The translations under genes were made by a program, and so were the position numbers. DNA of 64,000 bases from Agroathelia rolfsii. Lineage: Eukaryota > Basidiomycota > Agaricomycetes > Amylocorticiales > Amylocorticiaceae. Of this stretch, positions 38,673 to 51,028 are shown in pieces; within the stretch, counting starts at the first letter, position 1, and each line of letters opens with the position of its first letter. The stretch covers positions 1,833,001-1,897,000 of the forward strand of contig JABRWF010000005.1 of NCBI GenBank assembly GCA_018343915.1. The letters run 5' to 3'. The notes below the pieces were generated by a model, which was not told the DNA's origin, did no database searches, and worked only from the letters and a program-made list of their open reading frames with translations.

Positions 38673-40949
38673 ATGTCATCGTCTACTGATGACCTTCATC
38701 CGGACATGAGAAAGTCTGTGGGAACTGTAGTTGACATGGAATCAGAGGATCATTCCAAAAGAGATGTTCGTTTCTGGCTAGTAATCCTTGCGGTTTGCAT
38801 AGCGACAATGATGACAGGCTTGGAGCTGGTAAGTTAATCGATGATCCATGAATATTGGATGTTAAGAAAAGTTATTCACTACATAAATAGTCGGCAGTTT
38901 CTACCGCTCTTCCTCGCATCGTTCATGATCTTGGCGGTGGTGACTTTGTTTGGGTCGGCTCGGCGTATGCGCTTGCAGCATCTGCCTTCATACCTTTGAC
39001 GGGCGGGTTAGCACAGGTATTTTTCCCCTTTCTATAAACCAATATACTTCATTAACTCAATACATACTTTGCAGATCTTTGGTCGTCGTCCGGTTATGCT
39101 TTCTGCACTCATTATCATGTCTATTGGCGCCGCCCTCTGCGGAGCGGCTAACACCATGCACTTTATGATAGTGGGCAGAAGTGAGTAATTACTTTATATT
39201 GAACTAGAGCGCTTGAATAATGACCTAATGCTCGCGTACTTTAAAGCCATACAAGGCCTTGGTGGTGGCGCAATTTCTTCTATGACAGCGATCATCCTAG
39301 CTGACCTTGTTCCGCTTCGTGATCGCGGTATCTTCAACGGACTCATTGGAATGTAGGCATTACTTTCATACGCAATTTCTTGAATTTGGTGATTAAAACT
39401 TTGCTTCTTACTGATCTGTCATTACAGTGCATTCTCGGTCTCGAGCGGTATTGGTCCAATTGTAGGAGGTGCTCTCGCTCAGTCAGGATCACAGTGGAGA
39501 TGGCTATTTTGTATGTCCTTCAATTTAATATCGCTTTTTATGTATTTGATATCTAATCCCAACTTGAAACAAGTCCTCAATATTCCTATCTGTTGCGCAT
39601 CCGCTGTTTTGATTTTGCTCTTCTTGCGCGTTAACACTCCGTCGGGCACCTTGTTGGAGAAGGTTTCTAAAATTGACTGGATGTGAGCCTTTTATTAGTC
39701 CTTTCCATCGAGTTTTTCCTGATGATTAAACTTTTATTATTCAGTGGAACGCTTTTGATCATGGGCTCTACAACGGCAATAGTAATGGCCTTGACCTGGA
39801 GTGGCATTCAATATAAGTGGATATCCACGCACGTGACAATACCTCTTATACTAGGACTTGTGGGATTGGTTTGCTTTGTCATATATGAAACTTTGGTGCC
39901 CGAATTTCCTTTGGTAAGTTTCTTGATGATTGTATTATTGTATCCATGTTTTGTGAAGACTCAAGATGTTCTATCCAGGTTACATTTTCGTTGATGTCAA
40001 CACGCACCGGAGCCGCTGGCTACGTACAGGTGTTCATCTCTCAGCTTATCCAGATCGGAATTATCTGTAAGTTGTAAATTTCTTTTATTCACCCTTTATC
40101 AAATCTAACTGTTGTTGTTAGACTACATTCCAGTTTACTTGCAAGCGTGCAAAGGCCTGTCTCCTATCGGTGCAGGTGTTGTGGAACTTGGAATTGCACT
40201 CGTGGGCGGACCTGTAGGCATCTTGACCGGAATATGGATCACTAAATCACAAAAATACCGACCTCAACTCTGGCTCGCATGGAGCTTCCTCATGGTTGGG
40301 GTTGGCTTGTTAACATTGCTCCATGTTAATAGCCCCAAAGGAGAGACTGTTGGATTCTTGATTATCAGCGGCATTGGCCTTGGACTGTGCGCAACAGCGA
40401 CTTACTTCCCAGTTTTAGCTCCCCGTACGACAATCTCGGTTTTTTATCGTTATATGAATATCGTCGCTTATGTCTATCTTTTAGTTCCCGTCAGACAAGG
40501 CCCTTCCGCTATGGCACTCTTCATGTTCATTAGGAATTTCGCACAGGTAATATCCTCGTGATTTGGATTATAATTGTGTTGACAGTCTGTATCATTTTTG
40601 ACAGGTATGGGGTATTACGGTTGGCGGAACGGTTCTGCAAAATCAGCTGCAGAAGCATATACCGGCTGCCTTTTTGCAGAACTTCCCACAAGGAGGTGAA
40701 ATTGCCTACTCGGCAATTCCTATCATTAGCTCGCTGCCTGAACCTCTCAAGTTGGAGATCCGCACGGCATTCGCGCGAAGCTTGACGGTTATCTGGGAAG
40801 TCTATGTCGGCATTGCAGGAATCGGTGTGCTTGCTAGTTTGCTTATGAAGCACCTTCCTTTGCATACATCAACGGATAAAGACTGGGCTTTGAAAGAGGA
40901 TGAGAAGAGTGTTGGAGATTCTCATGAATCGACCAACTCTTCTGCTTGA
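38673..40949 (+). CDS. MFS drug/toxicant exporter (DHA2-like), MFS1
   Basis: Proton-driven exporter of the 14-TM drug:H+ antiporter type in the plasma membrane. Eleven exons (first 38673-38828, last 40605-40949) join in phase to about 550 residues. Visible blocks: FWLVILAVCIATMMTGLEL (TM1), STALPRIVHDLGGGDFVWVG, the motif-A loop GGLAQIFGRRPVML, TIQGLGGGAISSMTAIILADLVPLRDRG, and motif C SSGIGPIVGGALAQSG. The C-terminus has VWGITVGGTVLQNQL and EVYVGIAGIGVLASLLMKH followed by a short charged tail. It heads a tandem with MFS2 and is divergent from the hydrolase. Frame, splice sites and length are intact. Substrate unknown; neighbours suggest export of a product or detoxified compound. Confidence 0.92.
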
Positions 40950-42388
40950 TTTTTCATCACAAATGCATTTTAAGCCATAATACCCAGGAATCTCTCCTAT
41001 GCCGTGGATATCAGCTATACTATCATTACGTATTTCCTTTTTTTCTTTTTCTTGTTTTGGTTACATGTATAAGCCATGTTGATTCCTGGAAGCTACTTGA
41101 TAATTGTACTTGGAATAAAACGTATTCGTTTTTGATTATGAATTTGTCTATTCTCAATGGCACTGATATTTGCACTGTCATCTCTTAGTCTTATGTCTCC
41201 TTCATGTCCTTTTTGTGGGTCTATTGGATCGCGTGATGTCGGCGGAAAATCTATCCAATAAATTGATCGAATGCGTCCATGGTCATTTAGCTTTGATTAT
41301 AATCAGGACATCTCGAATAGTATTTTGTAGCCAAGGGTACGTCATGATTATGCCAATGGCTCAGATTGCGGCCATGGTGAATCAGCAATCATATGCATGT
41401 TTGACAATCTCAGCAAGATGTCTTCAACATATTAGACAACGCATTACAAAGCTACATGTTAGGATTGGCTTGTGTGGTAGCGATTCGGATTAGCACATTC
41501 TAGTAGACCTAATACTAGTGATGAGGAGGCTAGTGAAGCTTGGCGGCAGCTCGGAGGCATGCACACTGCCAGGCTGCAACGCCCTGACAAAATGGAATAA
41601 ACGGAAGTTGCATCATGTTTACCTGTTTCCAATGGCCTAACTAGCGTAATCTCATTGGGGTTGGAGCTTTCAACGTCTAATTTAGCTTTCAAAGGCTTTG
41701 TCAGCGAAACCTTCCAATGGTCGGGTTTGCCCGTTTCGTCATGTGACATTACTGGCACATCCGATTATTTCGGCGATCTTGACATGTCATTGCTTCCGTA
41801 ACAAGGCTCTTCTCTTACACCCATAAACTCTCGATTTCTAGGAGCCCCATGGCCATGGGTAGAGGAACGCATTACAGCACTGACTCGGAGCAGAGCTATT
41901 GTACGTACTTGTTCGCAGATGGACAATGGAGAAAATTTCCATATGGTTCCGGCGAATCTATAACATACGAGAAAACAAGCTACTGTTAATCCAGAAGCAT
42001 CATAGGGGTTCCGAATAGGCATCGGACAAACTACTAATTCAACGCCGCCGCCGTAGTACATCCCAGGCGCATATGGAATGATCTATGACTGCATCTTCGC
42101 CCGAAGTTGCATCGGACTGCCTACTTGCCACTATGATGCATGCTGCATAATATACTGATGTTACTCTGAATTCGTTCAAAATCAGACGTCGATTACAAAG
42201 AACGTGTGTCATACACACAGTAAAATGTCCAACTTTATGCCCGGTAGATCAATCAGTCTAGCTATTTAAGTTCAACTGAGTTATAGGCGGCCTTGCGTCG
42301 GCCATGACCAGGAAAAAAACTCTGACTGGCGTGCACTAGAAGTTGATACTGTAATATATGCCATGGTTCTTGTTCCGGTTATTAACTA
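40950..42388. other. Intergenic stretch between MFS1 and MFS2
   Basis: Two adjoining minus-strand open stretches (41459-41758 and 41765-42061, about 98 codons each) abut across stop codons in one region and might be a degraded gene, but I recognise no family. Otherwise nothing seen. Confidence 0.35.
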
Positions 42389-42402
42389 CGGAGCTTACGC
42401 AG
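42389..42402 (+). promoter_or_regulatory. Conserved upstream motif, MFS2
   Basis: CGGAGCTTACGCAG, identical to the motif at 38503-38516 and at nearly the same distance (158 bp) from the ATG. Confidence 0.45.
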
Positions 42403-42560
42403 AATCGCTGACTTGGAGGCAGGACCACTGCCTAGAACACAGTATATCAATCCCACTTGGTCGCTGCTGCTTTTATAGTTCCTTCTCTGTGCGCATGCGT
42501 TTTACCTATCTCTAGCACAGAACCTTGAGCTGTATAATCATCTGCATATATTTTTACGCC

Positions 42561-44891
42561 ATGCCATCTGCAGACGATTCACATTTGAATCTTGCTGATA
42601 CCGTAGTCTCTTCATCAGAAAAGGTCCCAGCTTCCGAGGACCATCCTAAACGAGACGCTCGCTTCTGGTTAGTAATGCTTGCGATATGCATAGCAACAAT
42701 GATGACTGGATTGGAACTGGTGTGTCAAATATTTATTCCAATAACTGTTCACCCTCGATAGGAATGTACTCAACGAGCCTATCATGATATGTCCTGGGAT
42801 TACTAGTCGGCCGTGTCTACTGCTCTGCCTCGTATCGTTCATGATCTTGGCGGCGATGAATTCGTTTGGGTGGGCTCTTCATACACCCTAGCTGCCTCTG
42901 CTTTTATACCCTTGACTGGTGGCCTGGCACAGGTGAAAAGCATTACTTTTTCGGTTGTTGTTTTTTCTTATCCAGGCAACGTTCTGCAGATCTTTGGCCG
43001 CCGTCCGGTGATGCTTACTGCACTCATTATTATGTCTGTTGGAGCAGCTCTTTGTGGAGCAGCCAATAGCATGAACTTTATGATTGCGGGTAGAAGTGTG
43101 TAATAATTTCCTTTGTTCCTGGACCTTCGCCGTGATCTAATTCCTACGTACTTTACATAGCCATACAGGGTCTAGGCGGTGGTGCTATTTCTTCCATGAC
43201 GGCAATTATTTTGGCGGACCTCGTCCCGCTTCGTGAACGCGGCATTTATAATGGGTTATTGGGGATGTATGTTCTGGTCACTCAGTGTTTGAAAAGTACA
43301 TCAATAACCTATTCCTTCTTTCCACGCATACGCCACGGCAGTGCATTCTCAGTCTCAAGTGGCATTGGACCCATCGTAGGCGGTGCTCTTGCTCAATCAG
43401 GGTCGAAATGGAGATGGTTATTCTGTATGTCTGTCAGTAGATTTTTTTTTTCAATACTAACTACTTACTCTCTAGACCTTAATATTCCTTTCTGTGGCGC
43501 GTCCGCTGCTCTTATATTGCTCTTCTTGCGTGTTCGTACGCCGTCTGGTACTTTACTAGAGAAGATTCTGAAGGTCGATTGGATGTAAGACTCTTGTTAC
43601 TGCTGTCTTCTCTCTATAACTAGCTTGACTAATGGCCAATTATCTGATATTCAGCGGGACACTTTTGATCATGGGCTCCACGACGGCGGTAGTGATAGCA
43701 TTGACATGGAGCGGTATTCAATACGAATGGTCATCCGTTCATGTGATGATTCCTCTTATTCTGGGACTTATTGGATTAGTCGTTTTTGTCGTATATGAGA
43801 CTCTGGTGCCTAAATTCCCTTTGGTGAGTCGCTTGTTGGACGATCTAGTAGTTGTATTGTGTCTCGGATACCATCGCTCATTTTATTTATCTACTCCTAG
43901 GTTCCATTTTCATTGATGGCGACGCGCACAGGAGCTGCTGGTTATATCCAAAACTTTATCTCGCAGCTTGTTCAAATCGGTATCATTTGTAAGCTGGGTG
44001 TTTGCTCTGAAGATATTCTGACCAAAGCTAATTGTTGATTATTATATGATTGTTAGATTATATGCCGGTATATTTACAGGCATGCAAAGGCTTGTCGCCT
44101 ATTGGTGCTGGTGTTGAGGCGCTCGCCATTGCGCTTGTTGTTGGACCTGTAGGCATAATGGCTGGATTGTCGGTCAACAAAACACAACAATACCGGCCAC
44201 AACTCTGGCTCTCATGGATCTTCCTCATGATCTCTGTCGGTCTATTTACCTTACTTCGTGTTGATAGCCCACGAGGAGAGACAGTGGGGTACTTGATTAT
44301 CAGTGGCATAGGGCTTGGATTATTGGTCACATCGACCTATTTCCCCGTTTTAGCTCCGAGTAAGGACGCTTTACTCATTGATACTTTGGGTTACTAAATT
44401 TGATTTCAATTTCTCAGTTCCAGTTAATCAAGCCGCACCCGCTATGGCCTTCTTCATGTTCCTTAGGAATTTTGCTCAGGTGGGTTTTCGGTGATTCGAG
44501 TTGGCTTCGCTGTTATGAGTGCTCATATTTTATGCCGTCTCGACAGGTGTGGGGTATTACCATTGGTGGAACTGTTCTGCAAAATCAACTGCAGAAACAC
44601 ATGCCAGCCGCCTTTTTGCAAAAGTTTCCACAGGGAAGCGAAATTGCGTATTCGGCAATTCCTATTATTAGCTCGTTACCAGAACCCCTCAAGTCAGAGA
44701 TCCGTACGGCATTTGCGCAGAGCTTAAAGGTCATCTGGGAAGTCTACGTCGGCATTGCAGGGATCGGAGTGCTCTCTAGTCTTTTCATGAAGCATCTTCC
44801 TTTACACACATCGACGGACAAAGACTGGGTTTTGAAGAAGGGCGAGAAGGGCGTAGGGGACGCTAAGGAATCAGCCGAGGCCACCGCTTGA
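42561..44891 (+). CDS. MFS drug/toxicant exporter (DHA2-like), MFS2
   Basis: Tandem paralog of MFS1 with eleven exons of the same lengths except for a first exon 3 nt longer, giving about 551 residues. The same blocks are visible: FWLVMLAICIATMMTGLEL, VSTALPRIVHDLGGDEFVWV, IFGRRPVML, GLGGGAISSMTAIILADLVP, SSGIGPIVGGALAQSGSKW and a C-terminus VWGITIGGTVLQNQLQKHM. All splice sites are GT..AG and the frame is open. Start at 42561 is the first ATG, matching the MFS1 start in alignment. Exact functional separation from MFS1 cannot be told; retention of both suggests dose or substrate divergence. Confidence 0.92.
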
Positions 44892-46429
44892 TTGTCGTTG
44901 CAAATATCTTGAATCAAATTTACATAACAGTACTTGATAGTTTTTCTATACTGCGCTCGTGGTATTGGCAGTAATACAACAGGTCTACTTTTCTAGTTAC
45001 GATGTTAATGTTTTTGTAGTAATGAAATTATGTTGTTCGATTAGTGAAATAAGCCCTTTCAGTCATATCATTACTACCCACCGCTAGTCAGTATTGGACC
45101 GGTAGGTCCAGAGGACGCCAGTGACAGGTTCAAATGCCTTTGCAAAACTCCCTAATCCCATATAACCCTCACCCATTGGTTTGCAATCATTTTGCCCATA
45201 ACTGTTTCATCCTATGTTATCAACTGCTTTAGCTTGTTTTCTCGGCTTTATTTTGTTTTTTGTTGGTTTTGTTTTGTTTTCTTGGTTTTATCCTTTTTTT
45301 TTTTTTTTTTTTTTTTGGCTTAACTTCTTTCCTTCCTCTTGATCACTATTGTCATATCAGGCTGGTCATTTTACATGCAGCTTCAATTCTCCTAACTTCC
45401 CCCCTATGCCACCACACTCCACACTTCCCTTATTGTCTGAATCTACCCCTTAGCCATTTACACCGTAGTTTGTCTTCAGTACATGATGCGGTATACAAAC
45501 GTATTAAAAAAAAAAAAAGAGGACGCGAGTGACCCTCAGGGTCACATGAAGAGGGTCACGTGATGGAGAGACCTAGGGTTGGAGAGCTTAACGCACATGT
45601 GCAACACGTTCTTGCATACGTTTCATCATCTTCTGCTTGTTTGCGTCTTCTCATTCTTTGCCTGGCACTGCCCGAGTTGTAGGAGGTCCAGTGCAGTATT
45701 CGTACCGGAAACTCCATTGCTCTAAAATAACTTCAAATTAATGCTTCTTATATTTCCTACCCTGTCTTACGGGCACTGCTAGTGAGAAATAAAGGAGTGA
45801 GAAGGCAAAGGAAGCCTAGTAGATGAAAAGACAATCGTAACAAGTACATCACTAGAAGAGGGTAAGCAAAATATCCAGAGGAACGGCTCGGAAACGACTG
45901 CATGAAACAGGTTGCAGTAAAAGTGGTGAATCACACTTAAAGAGCCAACATGTGCTGGCACAATAAGATGCACAGAGATATAAGCTACGGCAGTAACAAA
46001 GGAAAACCAGTGTCAAATCGAGATGAACAATGAGGAAATACAGAATCGGGTCATTTTGCATTACCTGACATCACTCTATACTCACGAAAATTTTCAAAAA
46101 GTTATTGTTCAACTTTATATACTTTGTTAGTGCTCGGGACCGATTGCGATCATATGAGTGTAGAAACTGTACAAAAATGAAGATTCACTGGCATCTGTAT
46201 GCTAACTATCTAATTTCTCTTTTAAACAACTCTTCACTTAGTAGCAATACTGGGAGCATCCTTTGAGCAAGGTGTATATGTAATGAGCAATTGCAAAGAA
46301 CACTTAAACCATCATCATTGTCGCCGATACGCTGTAAGTAGTATTATATTACACAGGGTCACAGTTTGTTTGATATCACCGGCACTTGTAACTGAAATGG
46401 TGGTGACTACAATCTACAAAGTTTATATT
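44892..46429. other. Intergenic stretch
   Basis: Low-complexity T-rich block at 45245-45316 ending in a run of 23 T (45294-45316), then an A-run at 45506-45518. GGGTCACATGAAGAGGGTCACGTGA at about 45539 contains two near-identical GGGTCACRTGA half-sites. No gene seen. Confidence 0.4.
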
Positions 46430-48374
46430 CTAATAGCGGCTGTTCAAGATGACCAGAAGAGGGTAATTGAAAACGGTGGTGCGCATGTTATCAATGCCAT
46501 CCTCGAATTTCCTTCTGTCCCACCCGGGTGCAAACTCAAGGTTGTACTTGAGGAGTACATGAGTTAGAACCAAGCGGATCTCTTGAATCGCAAGAGACTT
46601 CCCGAGGCATGAGAAAGAGCCGAACGAAAAAGACATCATCGCACTCCTACGGACACGCGAGTCTGGTCCGAGTCCTCCGGGCAGCCACCGCTCAGGGCGG
46701 AAGATCTCGGGATCAGGGTAGAAATTCTCCTCAGACGTCATTTGGGCCCATGGATTAACCCCAACAATGGTCGAGCCCGGAACGAACTTGCCAGAGATCA
46801 TAGCTCCTTCTTTAGGAACAACACGGGGAAGGCCGGGGAATGGCGTGCCAAGGCGAAGAGTTTCGTTAACCACAGCACCCAGGTAAGGAAGATTTGCTAG
46901 TTTATCTTGTGGAATGTTGGATTTATCATAGTCTGCAAATGCTTCATCCAGCTCTTGAGTTAGGCGCTTGAGTGTGGACTTGTGGGTAAGAAGATGATAG
47001 AATGCAAAAATGAGGGCACCAGAAGTAGTATCGGATCCTGTGGTTCAACTTATTTAGTACATATAATTATTCGCGGAGGGAAAAACTTAAATAGATAGGC
47101 ACCTGCTTGAATAGCGAAGAGTGACTCGACACGAAGTGTGTCGCTGGAAAAGTTTGTAGGCTTGTCATCATGCTCTCCCAAAAGCCAAGAGGAGATGTCA
47201 TCCGAGCGTCCGGAATTACCAAACCTTCGAGCATCGATGAGGCGTTGTGCAAACTTTTCCATGTGACGGGCGATGCCGGCAGTAGGAAGATACCACACGA
47301 GATCGAAGAGCGAGGGGACTTCTCCCAGTGTTTCAAACAAAATGGTAGATATTTTCCCTCCTTCAATATAATCATTAACATCGCCTTTTTTCATCATATC
47401 CTAATGGTTTGGATCATCGTAAGTAAAATAATAACTTGTGAAGAGGGGATTTAGTACTACGAACCAGAGAAGCAGCTCCACCATAAGTGAGTTCAGCCAT
47501 AACATCGTAAGTCCAATGCGTGATAGCCTCTGACAAGTCCAGAGACTTGGTTCCATGGCTACTACGGACGTCCATACAAGATAGAAGCTCCAAAGCAAGC
47601 CTTTCAATCACGGGCTTCCATCCTGAAACACTAGAAGATACTAGTCACTACCAATTCGTGCTGATCTCCGGATAAAATATACATACACATTAGGTGCAAA
47701 CGCTGGAGCCCATATTTTACGACGTGTATTGTGTTCCTCTATGCTTTGTATAAAGAACAGGCTATCACCATGCATGCGCCCAGGAGTGTATGCATTGCTC
47801 TTAGGAAAGGCGGTGGAAGATGCGTAGATAGGCGCTATGGCAGTATGAGAGTTTATGGACAACGTGTTAGGGCCAGTGCGAACAAAGGTGCCATATTTCT
47901 TGTGGAGATCTGGAACGACGATGTGTCGTTTACCAGACCAAACTATCTGGGCGAGCCTTAGACTGGTGATCTTGTTTATGAGAGGACCGGGAAAGCCCCA
48001 AAGTGGGTGCAGAGGCGAAAGGCGATAGAGGGCCGTGGTGATGACAACAGTGCTAGCGATATATGCAGTCCCAAGGAGTGAGAATCGAAGTGATTCATAA
48101 ATGGGAAGCAATAGCGACAAATAGGCGAAGATTGCACTGGTGAAGGTCAGGAACATGAAGAGAGCTGTAGCATGGTCTCCTCGCAAAGGATTGAGATGCA
48201 AAAGCAAGGTCACAGTCTATCAGTTCAAAAACATCAATGAGACGTTGAAATGATGAGGAATTGTACATTGGAACATACGAGACCAATAGCGACAAAAAAC
48301 AACCGTTGATCATTACTATTAAGTGCAATTATATTTGGCGGCAGGCTGCCGATAAAGGAGGGGTTGTTTAGCAT
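46430..48374 (-). CDS. Cytochrome P450 monooxygenase
   Basis: ER-anchored haem monooxygenase. Five exons (48279-48374, 47687-48216, 47465-47630, 47103-47400, 46430-47037) sum to 565 residues with no frame break. The N-terminus has several hydrophobic segments (LFMFLTFTSAIFAYLSLLL, LLGTAYIASTVVITTAL) before the PLWGFPGP hinge. The I-helix is AGSDTTS, the K-helix ExxR is NETLR, the PERF-type motif is FRPERWLPGG, and the haem loop is FSFGSFSCLGKSLA with the cysteine ligand. The chosen start (MLNNPSFIGSLPP) keeps frame into exon 2 through a GTATGT donor; an upstream ATG at 48528 does not. It closes the hydrolase/MFS/MFS group and is convergent with MFS2. A relic of its 3' end occurs at 63.2 kb. 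Substrate unknown. Confidence 0.93.
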
Positions 48375-49315
48375 AGGTGTAAGAGCGATACCAGATTACC
48401 GTGATGAGCACTGCAATCAAGGCAGAGATTCTGAGGGAACGATGGAAGTACGATAAGCAGATGGTCTGGTGTCTTTTTAAAGCCATTTCAGTATGCAGTA
48501 CTAAGGACATGGCATGAGTGCTCCCCATCCTCCGGTTCTACCCAATGGAAGTTCAAGAACTCATAAGCCTGTAGGGTGGATTCTAAACCGGACTATACGT
48601 CAAATTTGCTATATTATATCAGCCAGCTATTATAGTCTGTATTACATCGACGACTGAGTATTTCGGAGAGCCTATATTAGTTGAAGTGCGGAAGAGAGTT
48701 ACCCTAAGACATAATAACGAGCGCAATAGAATGGCAACCAAAGACATTTTGATACTGATCGTTTCCAAATAGCCGCCGAAGATGAACGGTCCTGATGCGG
48801 ATGGCAAACTAAAAGCATTGTCGTTGGGGTTGATTGTCGAACAAACCAAATCCAAGCTAGTCACGATCACAGTCGCCATACATATCATGGCTTACTCACG
48901 TAAACACTGATATGCTCAGATCAATTATTTTGGGCTATCCCGCCCAGAGCGCCCATTGAATCGTTACTAGCTCTATATACGATGGCATGGGGACAAATAA
49001 GCCAGCCGAATCCGAGTCGACTAGTCTGACAAGTCCCCACCACCCAATGTTCACCAGTGCCCCGACCAGTTAAAGAGAAAACACATGCGGATAGCTGCAG
49101 AAAGACGCATAGTTTATTTTCTCGTATGTTAAGCTATTCCGGATTATGCTTGGGGTTGGTATGAAGGCAATAGGGCGAGAGTGTCATAGCAGTGCATCGT
49201 ATTGAAGCCACAACGAAGTGGCTGAGCTTCATCTCATTATGTAAGCGGGAGTAAATCGGTTCAAGTCAAAAAAAACAGGTTTTTAGAAAAATATCGCACA
49301 AAAGCCACAAGGGAG

Positions 49316-49526
49316 TCTCTCGAGGGAAAGCGCCATTCCTACCAATACTTCTACCAACCGCTTTACTTTGAGTAAAAGGATTGGTAAAAGTGAGCATCAC
49401 GTGACCATACTCTAGCAGTAAACTAGGTCACGTGATTATTAATTTATACCAAATTCTTTATCCAAAGTAAAGGGATTTGTCACAAGATTAGTAGAAACGG
49501 CACTTTTCTTTTGAAAACCCTAGAGT
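49316..49526. repeat. Inverted-repeat element with central CACGTG pair
   Basis: Imperfect arms of about 90 bp: the left has CTTTACTTTGAGTAAA and ends ATCACGTGACC; the right is the approximate complement, with CTTTACTTTGGATAAA on the other strand and GGTCACGTGAT. An outer block, CTACCAATACTTCTACCA, is shared with the solo arm at 4440-4497. No coding capacity. Confidence 0.6.
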
Positions 49527-49865
49527 GTCTATGTCAAGGGGTTGCTACTAGTCCTATGGAGCACACGAGGTTACTTTTTTTCAGCCTACTTCGTCGAACT
49601 AACTAACTATTGTTTACGTATTAATTACAATATATGAAAATCGCTTCTGCTAGTGGGGCTATGTGCCTTGTCAATACCATCGAACTATCATTGATCGCAC
49701 AATTACAACCGTTACAACATAATATAATGTTTAATTGTATACAGGAATTTATTTTGTAATGTCTACTCTACATGATTGGACATGTATCACATATTCATTT
49801 CTTGCCTGAATTCCAGTTAGGAGGCATATTGCATGTAACACAGACAAATTTTATGGCTCCTAACG

Positions 49866-49970
49866 GATCGGATTGGGGTGGATTGGGGCAGATTGAGGTG
49901 GATTGAGACTGAGGCAGATTGAACATGGACTCCACTCAATTCAGTCAATCCGCCCCAACTTGCCTTAATC
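49866..49970. repeat. Degenerate GGATTG repeats with inverted half
   Basis: GGATTGGGGT, GGATTGGGGC and related units recur to about 49921, followed by the inverse (CAATCCGCCCCAACTTGCC), so the block could form a hairpin. Function unknown. Confidence 0.45.
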
Positions 49971-50377
49971 TAGGGTCACCATTTTTAGATTTGTTAAGAG
50001 GTTGCTCAGGCTAAATAGAAGGGCCAGGGAGATTTCTATCAGAATATTCCTTGCATAGTATTTGTTTACTAGTAATTGTATCGTTACTTTACTCCTGTCG
50101 ATGACATTAATGACATAATAGCTTTATAATGCCAAACTAACATAATGTCAAAGTCAATTCCTTCTATAACCAAAAGAGACATAGGTAAGAAACTGGGCGA
50201 TGTATAATCATGTATTGGTGATTGCTTAGGTATATTCCTGGCCTCCGGCCGTGTAGCCTGGTGGGGGGGGGAGCTCTTTTTCGGGCCCCGGGCCCGAACT
50301 AACTATCCATACCTCGTGTGTCGGAAGCAAATTTTGGTAACCCCTTGTTCGTACTCATGCTCCTCTCGTTTATCTCG

Positions 50378-50560
50378 GTCATTTACCATCCTACGGTTGA
50401 CCAAGGTATGCTCATCGCTTTAAGTTATTGTATATATCTTCCCGCAGCATCAGTGTGCATAGGTAGACTTCATATTAGTCATTTACCGTCCTACGGTTGA
50501 CTGAGAGCATCGGTGCATCATTGCATTGGTGTGCATATATTCCTCTCCCTGAGACATCGT
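50378..50560. repeat. Two-unit direct repeat, 100-bp period
   Basis: GTCATTTACCATCCTACGGT at 50378 recurs with one change at 50478, and GCATCAGTGTGCAT-like blocks recur downstream of each. Confidence 0.45.
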
Positions 50561-51028
50561 AAGTTCTTAATATAGCCAGGAGTACTATTTGCACCTCGGA
50601 TACTGGTTGGCTCCAAACCGGAACCAAACAAGACTCAGATCAGGATTAGCTATTAACTACCTGCTCTATTCAACCTCAAAATTTAATAAGATGATATTTA
50701 TTATAGTTAGTAAAGGAAAGAGGTCAAAACAGCTGCTTGTAGGTTGCAAAGAGGGGAGGTGGTAAAAACATCTACTACCAACTTAGGATTAAGCACCAAA
50801 GCAACCTGCTCTATGGCAAATGCTATCCTTTTATTCATTTAGGTGCTCCAACTTCAAGTTGAAAATATTCATCATGATGTAGTGGCATTACGGTTCAAGT
50901 ACATGCACCCAATCGACGTCCTTTAGCCTAAATTAATAGTAACAGATCTTATAGTTACATGCTTCATAGCCTGGGTTCGGCCTCAGAGAGACATATCATT
51001 AAAGTTCGATCATATAAGTAAACACCGT

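Larger units (their letters stand above)
48375..51028. other. Gene-poor 2.6-kb stretch with repeats
   Basis: No supported gene. It holds the inverted-repeat element at 49316-49526, GGATTG-type repeats at 49866-49970, a near-palindrome TCGGGCCCCGGGCCCGA at about 50281-50297 and a direct repeat spaced 100 bp from 50378. Confidence 0.5.

Noticed and set aside
48319..48528. Upstream ATG at 48528 as P450 start
   Set aside because: It does not join exon 2 in frame; the ATG at 48374 does and gives a normal P450 N-terminus.
48619..48888. 89-codon minus-strand frame upstream of the P450 as an extra exon or MFS remnant
   Set aside because: The hydrophobic start is superficially like an MFS TM1, but nothing downstream aligns with the MFS genes.
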